NCBI GenBank assembly: GCA_045866215.1
Contig: AP035880.1
Span: forward strand, 1,302,001 to 1,366,000
Length of the DNA stretch: 64,000 nucleotides
From: Croceivirga sp009797885
GTDB lineage: Bacteria; Bacteroidota; Bacteroidia; Flavobacteriales; Flavobacteriaceae
Direction of reading: 5' to 3'
Under the pieces are notes generated by a model, which was not told the origin of the DNA, searched no databases, and was given only the letters and a program-made list of their open reading frames with translations. Both the position numbers and the translations under genes were made by a program. Positions 33,781 through 40,502 of the stretch are shown piece after piece (position 1 is the first letter of the stretch; every line of letters starts with the position of its first letter).

Positions 33781-34007
33781 CGGTAATTTTCCTTTCCTAT
33801 GGGATGATCCTCATAAAAATCTTCAAAGGTTTTAGTGGTCTCGTAGTTCTCGGTCAATACCTTGTATACCATAAAAACCACTAACGCCTGGCCAAAAACG
33901 GTTACATAGAACACCCAATTAAATGGGAAGTTCATGCTGGACATGATGGTGACAGTAACTAAAACAAGGGTGGTAAAGGCAACAACACCCATCGCAGAAA
34001 TTTTCAT
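33777..34007 (-). CDS. Small two-helix membrane protein
   Basis: 76 residues with two hydrophobic segments (about 5-25 and 30-50) and a charged tail KTFEDFYEDHPIGKENYR. No family recognised. Convergent with usp. Immediately upstream (34017-34049) lies a long inverted repeat that may be a regulatory site or leader hairpin. Location next to the cbb3 genes suggests a respiration-linked role, but nothing proves it. Confidence 0.7.
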   Translation of the reverse strand: MKISAMGVVAFTTLVLVTVTIMSSMNFPFNWVFYVTVFGQALVVFMVYKVLTENYETTKTFEDFYEDHPIGKENYR

Positions 34008-34016
34008 AACTTTTAT

Positions 34017-34049
34017 TTGTTCAACAATTTATAGATAAAAGTTGAACAA
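34017..34049. repeat. 9-bp inverted repeat in the leader of the small membrane-protein gene
   Basis: TTGTTCAAC (34017-34025) and GTTGAACAA (34041-34049) are exact complements around 15 A/T-rich bases. Placed 10-42 bp before the minus-strand ATG, it could be an operator or an RNA hairpin. It differs from the 14-bp operator family in half-site and spacing. Confidence 0.6.
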
Positions 34050-34252
34050 TAAATGGATTTAAGGCAAGATTAACACCACGTCATTGCCTTACCCTTTCCT
34101 TTACGGTTTTCCGTAACCTTTTATCCTGCGTATTGGTATTTTTAGTTTTTTCATACAGTAAATAATGATTTTGGTATATTAAAATGTTGCTTGCGCCCAT
34201 TTTACAACAAAATTTGCGCAACTAATTCGGTTCATTCCATAAACGATGGATT

Positions 34253-35026
34253 ATGAAGGTATTTCACTATACCCATATCGGAAAAAAAGAGAACAACGAA
34301 GACAGCATCGGGCACAAGGACAATGTTTTTGTGGTCTGTGACGGTGTTGGTGGTGCCGTCCGGGGAGAAATGGCGAGCAAAAGCCTTGTGGATTTTATTA
34401 CTGGGCATTATGTGGAAACGGCACTTGGTGAAGACCCGATCTTAGCACTATTGGATGCCGCCCAGGACCATTTGAACGAACTGGTCAACAGGGAGGATTC
34501 CCTGGACGGAATGGCGACTACCCTTGCTGCAGTCTTTAGGGGTAAAAAGGGATTGTTTACCGCACATGCAGGTGATTCAAGAACCTATTTTGTAAAACCC
34601 GAGGCAAAAATGTTTTGGCATACCTGGGACCATTCCCTGGTGGGCACTTTGGTACGGAATGGGGAAATTACACATCATGAAGCAGCAAAGCATCCGATGA
34701 ACCATCAAATACTAAAGGCATTTAAAGGAAATTTGGAGGGTGGGAAGACCGTCCCGGAAATTCATTTTTTGTCCGATCTCATTGAGGGGGATATTGGATT
34801 TATTTGTTCGGATGGTGTATTGGAAACCTTTTCACATGAGGCATTGCTCCATTTGTTAAGTGACACCAAAAAAACCTCCGAGGAAAAACTGGTTCATATT
34901 CAAGAAGAATGTACAAAGAAGAGTCTGGACAACCACTCCGCCCTGTTACTTGAACTGGAAATCGAGGATTGTACCAATTTTTCCAGATATGCAAATGAAT
35001 GGCAACTCCTTTCGTCATTAAAATAG
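34253..35026 (+). CDS. PP2C-type protein phosphatase
   Basis: 257 residues, cytoplasmic, a single PPM/PP2C domain: metal-ligand motifs NNEDSIG (Asp17) and VVCDGVGG (Asp30), GMATTLAAVF, TAHAGDSR, FICSDGVLE and the closing DNHSALLLELE. It should remove phosphate from Ser/Thr. First gene of a cluster that also encodes an STK kinase and two FHA proteins, so it is probably the antagonist of that kinase. It begins after a 245-bp gap containing CATACAGT, a sequence also present before the second unit of this cluster. Confidence 0.92.
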   Translation: MKVFHYTHIGKKENNEDSIGHKDNVFVVCDGVGGAVRGEMASKSLVDFITGHYVETALGEDPILALLDAAQDHLNELVNREDSLDGMATTLAAVFRGKKGLFTAHAGDSRTYFVKPEAKMFWHTWDHSLVGTLVRNGEITHHEAAKHPMNHQILKAFKGNLEGGKTVPEIHFLSDLIEGDIGFICSDGVLETFSHEALLHLLSDTKKTSEEKLVHIQEECTKKSLDNHSALLLELEIEDCTNFSRYANEWQLLSSLK

Positions 35027-35104
35027 TCATGAGAACGAATATGTGTGGTAGTGCAACCCTTTTTTTTATATTTTTCAACAATACTGAACCTTACAATACC
35101 AACC

Positions 35105-35797
35105 ATGACTACGGAGCTTGATTTTGTGAATTTTCCCGATGAAGGTTATGTCGATTTAATCGAAGAACAGTGGTTTAAACAGAAAAACCAACATCTTAAA
35201 CATATAGGGCACCTCAACTTCTTCTATATCCCGGATGATTCCGAGGAGAGCAGGGAGCAATTAAGAAGTTACATCAGTTTTATTTCGAGCACCAACGCGT
35301 TTGCGAATATTGTGTTGGTTACCTCCAATTTAGAACTTGCGTTTATAGGATGGGAGCAAGATGTGGTGGCCTTCTATCCTACCCTCTCTGCCGAAACCGG
35401 AAAAGGAATGGCCAATCTTATCAATAGATTGTTGAAGTTTCCGCCTTACCAGGGTGCCATTCTAAAAAAGTTAAAAATTAAATCCAAAGGCCATTTTGAC
35501 CTTGTGGACACCAAGGATATCTGTTTTTGTATGGGCAGTGGCAATTGGACGGAAATCTATATGGCCGATGGCACCATGCGAAAGGAATGCAGGCCCTTGG
35601 GCAACCTGGAAGAGCGTCTGTCCAATGTAAGTTCCATAAAACGGGTGGGGAAATCCCTACTGGTCAATCGTAATAGGGTACTACAAATTACCGGGAATGA
35701 TGTTCGATTCGTGACCAACCAAAAAGCACCGCCCATGAAACAGCGTTTAGGGGAAAAGTATATAAAAGAATTGCGAAAATTTGTTTACTGGTATTGA
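35105..35797 (+). CDS. Novel N-terminal domain fused to a LytTR-like DNA-binding domain
   Basis: 230 residues from ATG 35105 (MTTELDFVN). The last ~90 residues (about 125-222) match the LytTR pattern: KDICFCMGSGNWTEIYMADG, then LEERLSNVSSIKRVGKSLLV and NRNRVLQI. The first ~125 residues form an unfamiliar alpha/beta domain in place of a receiver. In this setting it may be a transcription factor controlled by kinase/phosphatase or by FHA binding, or LytTR-like without DNA binding. It ends one base before the next gene. Confidence 0.75.
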   Translation: MTTELDFVNFPDEGYVDLIEEQWFKQKNQHLKHIGHLNFFYIPDDSEESREQLRSYISFISSTNAFANIVLVTSNLELAFIGWEQDVVAFYPTLSAETGKGMANLINRLLKFPPYQGAILKKLKIKSKGHFDLVDTKDICFCMGSGNWTEIYMADGTMRKECRPLGNLEERLSNVSSIKRVGKSLLVNRNRVLQITGNDVRFVTNQKAPPMKQRLGEKYIKELRKFVYWY

Positions 35798-35798
35798 T

Positions 35799-36458
35799 AT
35801 GGAAGCATTTACAATAGGGAGGAACGAAAAAAACCACCTTGCCCTTAATCACAAAACGGTGAGCGGTGTTCATGCAGAAGTGGAGATATCCGATGACTTC
35901 AAGTCCTATTTGCTCAAGGATTTGGATTCTTCCAACGGTACCAGGGTCAATGGCCGGAGAATAGTGACAAAAAACCTTCAGAAAAAGGATAAAATTGAAT
36001 TTGGCGAGGAAAAGGTACTGGGCAAGGACCTGATTTCCCAAGTGGAAAAATACGTACTCAAGAACAGGCAGGATTTTAGTGAGGAGTTTGGGAACCTAAA
36101 ATTGGTGGAGAAAAATTTCAAAACCAAAAGGGATAGTATCAGAAAGTACTTTAAACTGCAATCCCTGGGTATCCGTATTTTAATAACGGCCTTTGTCATT
36201 GTCCTTATCAATGTTCTTAAAATAGAACGGGAGATAAAGACCATACTTACAATTTCTGCTGGTCTATTGGGTACGGTATTGGCTACCCTATCGGCCTCCG
36301 AAAAGAAGCAGAACGAACGACTTGAAGAACTTCAAGATGAGTTTTATCTCAACTTTTTATGTCCAAAATGTAAAATGGATTTAAGCAAGAGAAGCTGGAA
36401 CTATTGGAAAAATCAAGAAAAATGTCCCAAGTGCAAATGCGATTGGGTTGCCCCATAA
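35799..36458 (+). CDS. FHA domain – membrane segment – zinc-ribbon protein
   Basis: 219 residues from ATG 35799 (MEAFTIGRNEKNHLAL). N-terminal FHA domain (about 1-75) with the phosphothreonine-binding marks GRN, SGVHAEV and LLKDLDSSNGTRVNG. A coiled stretch follows, two membrane helices (about 118-160), a Glu-rich helix and a C-terminal four-Cys ribbon (CPKCKMDL...CPKCKCDW). FHA domains bind phospho-Thr of kinase targets, so this is a membrane reader of the cluster's kinase. Starts one base after the LytTR gene stop. Confidence 0.85.
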   Translation: MEAFTIGRNEKNHLALNHKTVSGVHAEVEISDDFKSYLLKDLDSSNGTRVNGRRIVTKNLQKKDKIEFGEEKVLGKDLISQVEKYVLKNRQDFSEEFGNLKLVEKNFKTKRDSIRKYFKLQSLGIRILITAFVIVLINVLKIEREIKTILTISAGLLGTVLATLSASEKKQNERLEELQDEFYLNFLCPKCKMDLSKRSWNYWKNQEKCPKCKCDWVAP

Positions 36459-36468
36459 AGTAAAGACC

Positions 36469-36732
36469 ATGAAAGAAATTATTATTGAAATGGAAGTGGA
36501 TGAACCATCACAGGTAATGGAATTGCCCGTGAATGAAGAGAACATCATTGAACTGGATTTCACCTACTTGGATGACGAATTGGAAGATTCCGATTTGGAT
36601 TTGGACGGAAACAATGCCTCGGTCACCAATCCTTCAACAGATCAAAATCCAGATCACGAAGAAGAAGAAGACCAAGAGGACATGGAAGAAAATGGTTTTG
36701 AAGACGATATGGAAAGCGATCTAGACCTTTAA
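36469..36732 (+). CDS. Small, extremely acidic protein
   Basis: 87 residues from ATG 36469. Nearly half Asp/Glu in the second half (for example DEELED-like runs), with a few Ser/Thr that could be phosphorylated. No fold recognised; probably disordered. It sits between the two FHA genes (10 bp after the first, 8 bp before the second), so it may be a phospho-acceptor or scaffold for them. Inference from position and composition only. Confidence 0.65.
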   Translation: MKEIIIEMEVDEPSQVMELPVNEENIIELDFTYLDDELEDSDLDLDGNNASVTNPSTDQNPDHEEEEDQEDMEENGFEDDMESDLDL

Positions 36733-36740
36733 CCAAAAAG

Positions 36741-37322
36741 ATGAATTATACCTGTAAAGCGTGTGGCACCAGGGTTAAAATCCCGGAAGAATGGCTCCTA
36801 TTGGGGTTGAACAAACGAATAACGTGCAAAACATGTGGAAAACAGGTGAATTTGATCCTTTCCAAGTACAAAAAGACGGACACCGTTGCCTCCAATCCAC
36901 CAAAACCGGGAACGGTTATAATGGGGGGTGACAGCCCTACTTTGCCAAGTACCACCTTTAAGGTTTCCATCGCCAAAGAAAGCACGGGAGAAACCCTGAC
37001 CATTAAAGAAATTGCGAACAATAATACCTATATCATTGGCCGAAGTGAAAAAACCATAAAAACGTATGACCCCAAAGCCATACCCATACTTATTCCTACG
37101 GAATTTGACGGGGCAGTGTCCCGAATACACGTGCTAATGAAGGTCAAATCCAAAGGAGCCAATGGACAGGTGATCGTACAGGATCTAAAGAGTAGGAACA
37201 AGACCATTTTGGTAGCCCATGGAACAGCGCAGGAATTGGATCCAAGGGACCAGGTTTTTTTAGAGCCCGGAGATAAAATAAAAATTGGTTTGCATACTGT
37301 CATAACCTTAGTTTCCAGCTAG
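36741..37322 (+). CDS. Zinc ribbon – FHA protein
   Basis: 193 residues. N-terminal four-Cys ribbon (CKACGTRVKIPEEW...CKTCGKQ) and a C-terminal FHA domain (about 75-193) with YIIGRSEKTI, VSRIHVLMKV and QDLKSRNKTIL. This is the domain order of the other FHA protein reversed and without the membrane part. A cytoplasmic phospho-Thr reader; the ribbon may bind nucleic acid or protein. Ends the first transcription unit of the cluster. Confidence 0.85.
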   Translation: MNYTCKACGTRVKIPEEWLLLGLNKRITCKTCGKQVNLILSKYKKTDTVASNPPKPGTVIMGGDSPTLPSTTFKVSIAKESTGETLTIKEIANNNTYIIGRSEKTIKTYDPKAIPILIPTEFDGAVSRIHVLMKVKSKGANGQVIVQDLKSRNKTILVAHGTAQELDPRDQVFLEPGDKIKIGLHTVITLVSS

Positions 37323-37715
37323 TTGACCCCATGTGGTCATGAGAGGATTCTTTGGTATATGAAAGTATATTTCTACATGTTTTTAACTGCTTAAAAACAT
37401 GTTGGGAAATGCCAAAGAATTGTTGTTTATTGTAGTGTGATTCCACGGTTTTATTGCCCTAATTGACTTGGTAAAAACGTTACGAGTTCAACTGAAAATA
37501 TTCTAATTAAACGTTCAAGTACTTCTTACAAAAAAGTTTAGAAGTTCCCCCCAACAACGTTCAAATCAGGAGTGGCTACCTTTTTGTGCCATTCCAAAAA
37601 ACTATTGGTGTAATTACGGTTTTATTGGCTTTGTCCATTAAAATGGTGGTTTCATACAGTCAAAAAATTTTAGGTCGATGATAAGGGTCATTTTTGAACA
37701 TCGAAAACAAAGACA
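37323..37715. other. 393-bp gap with nested inverted repeats and possible second promoter
   Basis: No gene on either strand. Inner hairpin: 12-bp arms ACATGTTTTTAA / TTAAAAACATGT around CTGC (37375-37402). It is enclosed by a second pair ATTCTTTGGTAT / ATGCCAAAGAAT (37347-37358, 37409-37420, one mismatch). It could be the end of the first unit's transcript. Near the right end, TTTCATACAGT (37650-37660) recurs in front of the phosphatase gene, and ATGATAAGGGTCAT (37678-37691) resembles the Fnr-type operator but is not at activating distance. Confidence 0.6.
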
Positions 37716-38804
37716 ATGAGTGAAAAGGAAACAATCTTAAAGGTCAATCCCGAAAAAAAGACGGAAGTAAAATTAAAGGGGTTGACCAAATTACAGGTAA
37801 AACTCTTGAAGGCCGGCAAATTGCCCTTAGTGGCTTTGGCCGGTATTTTGGGCGGCGCCGTTTATGGCAGGTCCAGTAGGTCCATAAATCAAGGCATTGC
37901 AGCCGCAACCGAAGACAATACCCCAAATGATGGGTCTGAAACGGAACAAGTGGATGATGTGGAATTGGACGACGTGGAATTGGATGGAGGAACGGATGAT
38001 GGACTGGTGAACCTGACCATTTCCTCCAATGTACAATTTGCAGATGCCGTTACCGATGACATGAATTTTGGAGAGGCCTTTGATACCGCCCGGGAACAGT
38101 TGGGCGGAGGTGGTTTTTTCATGTGGAAAGGACAACCTTACAGCACCTATACTAAAGAAGAATGGGACTCCTTTAGCGACGACCAAAAAAAGGAGTTTTT
38201 TGAAGCCTTTAAAGAACAATCCGATTTTGAAAATGCAGAGGAAGAACCCAGTGATGCAGATATGGATGCCGACGTGGATGTAGAACCTGATGCGACCGAC
38301 GAAGACGTAGCGGAAGGAGCCGAGGAAGTGGAACCCGAAGGAGCTCCAGATGCCGCACCGGAAGAAGTGGAACCGGAAGTGGAACCCGAGGAAACCCCCG
38401 ATGCCGCACCGGAAGAAGTGGAACCGGAAGTGGAACCCGAAGAAGCCCCCGATGCCGCACCAGAAGAAGTGGAACCCGACCCGGAACCCGAGGAAGTCCC
38501 GGATACAGCCCCGGAAGAAGTAGAGCCGGACCCGGAACCCGAGGAAGCCCCCGACGCAGCGCCGGAAGAAGTGGAACCGGAAGTGGAACCCGAGGAAGCC
38601 CCCGACGCAGCGCCGGAAGAAGTGGAACCCGACCCGGAACCTGAGGACGTGGAACCGGATGCCGAAGATGTTGAGGATGTGGAAATCGATGACGAATTTG
38701 TGGAACTGGAGGAGTTGGGAACCGAAGATGAGATCATTGAAGGTTTAAATGACGGGGAGGCCTTTGAAGAAGAAGACAGCTTTGGAGAGGATTTGGATAT
38801 CTAA
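37716..38804 (+). CDS. Membrane-anchored acidic repeat protein
   Basis: 362 residues. A short basic N-terminus, one membrane segment (about 34-50, LPLVALAGILGGAVYG), an alpha domain (about 85-170 with GGGGFFMWKGQPYSTYTKEE) and then about six copies of a 17-residue acidic unit EEVEPEVEPEEAPDAAP (residues 203-314). It ends in another acidic stretch. Charge and repeats suggest an extended spacer, perhaps spanning the periplasm. Related acidic Pro/Glu sequence recurs in the linker of the papain-like protease encoded downstream. No family recognised. Confidence 0.75.
   Translation: MSEKETILKVNPEKKTEVKLKGLTKLQVKLLKAGKLPLVALAGILGGAVYGRSSRSINQGIAAATEDNTPNDGSETEQVDDVELDDVELDGGTDDGLVNLTISSNVQFADAVTDDMNFGEAFDTAREQLGGGGFFMWKGQPYSTYTKEEWDSFSDDQKKEFFEAFKEQSDFENAEEEPSDADMDADVDVEPDATDEDVAEGAEEVEPEGAPDAAPEEVEPEVEPEETPDAAPEEVEPEVEPEEAPDAAPEEVEPDPEPEEVPDTAPEEVEPDPEPEEAPDAAPEEVEPEVEPEEAPDAAPEEVEPDPEPEDVEPDAEDVEDVEIDDEFVELEELGTEDEIIEGLNDGEAFEEEDSFGEDLDI
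38322..38657 (+). repeat. 51-bp tandem coding repeat
   Basis: A partial 39-bp copy (38322), five full 51-bp copies (38361-38615) and a final partial copy. The copies differ mainly by third-base changes and by EVEPEE versus DPEPEE wording, so they arose by duplication and then diverged. Likely to vary in copy number between strains. Confidence 0.9.
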
Positions 38805-38814
38805 AAAAATAGGA

Positions 38815-39177
38815 ATGATTAGAAACACCATAGCTTTTGGCATACTGCTTTTGATACTCCTCCAGGTATCCTGTGCAACTTCGGATAAAGTGGTCCGCAC
38901 CGGGGACACTTTTGAAGTTGCCCTGGAACAAGAGGGGGAAGGAGGTTTTGAATGGACCTACAAACCCACCGAGGGCATAATGGCCATCGATACTTTTAAG
39001 ACCGATGTCGAGCTCCCCAGTGGCTTTTCAGAATATACAAAACACTTCAAATTCCAAGGCGAGAAGAAAGGAAAGTACACGCTAAAGTTTGTAAAGATCA
39101 GAAGTTTTCAACCAGAATTGATCCTTGATGGGAATGTCAAGGAAATTGTTGTGAGAATTAAAAAAAGTAAAAAATGA
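38815..39177 (+). CDS. Chagasin-type (I42) cysteine-protease inhibitor lipoprotein
   Basis: 120 residues from ATG 38815. Lipobox LQVSC (Cys20), then an immunoglobulin-like inhibitor domain (about 27-118): KVVRTGDTFEVALEQ, the first inhibitory loop EGEGGFEW in the position of the family motif NPTTGY/F, and KIRSFQPELI in the position of the RPW loop. Chagasin-family proteins block papain-type proteases. Its stop overlaps the start of the papain-like gene by four bases (ATGA), giving a coupled inhibitor-enzyme pair. The loops are divergent, so inhibition of exactly this protease is inference supported by adjacency. Confidence 0.8.
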   Translation: MIRNTIAFGILLLILLQVSCATSDKVVRTGDTFEVALEQEGEGGFEWTYKPTEGIMAIDTFKTDVELPSGFSEYTKHFKFQGEKKGKYTLKFVKIRSFQPELILDGNVKEIVVRIKKSKK

Positions 39178-40478
39178 AAGTCAATACAATACATATCAAA
39201 AACCTCCTTCTAATAGGATTGTTGTTATCCACTACTACACTCCTTTCACAGGCCATGGGACTCATTCCCGCAACAGATGAGGAAAGGGCACAGATGGATA
39301 AGGATTTCAAGGAATATATTGGAAGCGGGGAAGACATCTACAATCTTACGCTACAAAGTGCCGGTGAAGCCACGGCCAAAAGTTTTGATCTTAGGGATGT
39401 AAATGCGCTTTCGCCAATTAAGGACCAGTTACAATGTGGTTCCTGTTGGGCATTTTCGGCCATTGCCACTTTGGAATCGAGCAATTTATTGATCAACGGG
39501 AAAGAAAGTGATCTCGCGGAACAACAACTGGTGGACTGTGTAAGCTTTTACCGGGGCGGTGGATGTAAGGGTGGCGATTATACCCTTGCCCTTAAGTGGT
39601 TGGCAGATAATAGCAAAAAATTAAAGGTCGAAACACAACGGCCATATCAGGCCGAGCAGGCCTCCTGTTCCCTATCCGACGAAGGGTTTGTTCGGGTCGC
39701 CAATTGGAAATCAATAGGGGTTTTCCCTGAAATCGATGTCATAAAAAATGCCATTGTCCAACATGGGGCATTGGCAGCTGCGGTGAACGCCGATAGCGAC
39801 TTTATTGCCCACAACCCCACCAAAAAGGAAATTTTGGACAAACCGCATATTGGTAAACGAAACCATGCCATTAATGTGGTTGGATGGGACGATGATAGGG
39901 GGGCCTGGCTCATTAGAAATTCATGGGGCGAAAAATGGGGGGACAAAGGTTATGCCTGGCTAAAATATGGTACATATGACCTATCCTTCTTTTCATGGGC
40001 AGATGTTACCAAAATGGATTCGCCCGGAGCGCCGGAACCGGAAGTCCAACCTGAAACCGATGCCAATGAAGTTCCGGAAACGGAAGAAGATGTGGCCGAA
40101 GAAGAGGACCTGCCGGTTTCTCCCACCAAAACCACTTTTACCTTGGATATGGTGCACGTCCTGGGGTCCATTCAGGAATATCAAGAGCTGTTCATAAAGG
40201 TCAATGACAATAAAATCAGAAAATATGGCATGAACAGAAAAGGGGTCAAATACCACAACAAAATAGAAATTGAGGAAGGGGAACAGGAATTGGAGGTCTA
40301 CACAAAATCAATTGTAAAACGGAAGGGGAAAAAGGCCCTGCTTTTCGGCTACTGGAAAGGAACCATTAAAATGGATGAGGACATACAAGTAAGGCTTCTG
40401 TATGACAAAAAGATAGAATCCCCAAATGTTTTTGGATTGAAGTTTAGTAATGATGACATCGTCGTAGAAAAAGGATAA
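39174..40478 (+). CDS. Secreted papain-like (C1A) cysteine protease with extra C-terminal domain
   Basis: 434 residues. Signal peptide (about 1-28), a short pro-like region (about 30-68), then the C1A domain (about 69-275): oxyanion Gln85 and Cys91 in QLQCGSCWAFSA, His231 in RNHAINVVGWD, Asn249 in RNSWGEKWGD; all catalytic residues intact. The normal long propeptide is missing. After residue 280 come an acidic Pro/Glu linker and a ~110-residue beta-rich domain (TFTLDMVHVLGS...). Encoded right behind the I42 inhibitor and 24 bp before a kinase gene. Periplasmic or outer-surface action is expected. Confidence 0.93.
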   Translation: MKVNTIHIKNLLLIGLLLSTTTLLSQAMGLIPATDEERAQMDKDFKEYIGSGEDIYNLTLQSAGEATAKSFDLRDVNALSPIKDQLQCGSCWAFSAIATLESSNLLINGKESDLAEQQLVDCVSFYRGGGCKGGDYTLALKWLADNSKKLKVETQRPYQAEQASCSLSDEGFVRVANWKSIGVFPEIDVIKNAIVQHGALAAAVNADSDFIAHNPTKKEILDKPHIGKRNHAINVVGWDDDRGAWLIRNSWGEKWGDKGYAWLKYGTYDLSFFSWADVTKMDSPGAPEPEVQPETDANEVPETEEDVAEEEDLPVSPTKTTFTLDMVHVLGSIQEYQELFIKVNDNKIRKYGMNRKGVKYHNKIEIEEGEQELEVYTKSIVKRKGKKALLFGYWKGTIKMDEDIQVRLLYDKKIESPNVFGLKFSNDDIVVEKG

Positions 40479-40502
40479 GAGTGATTAAAGAACCAACCGG
40501 AC

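Noticed and set aside
37889..38737. Long minus-strand frames rich in Ser/Gly opposite the acidic repeat gene
   Set aside because: They are the mirror of the 51-bp GAA/GTG/CCG repeats and show no start context or family pattern.
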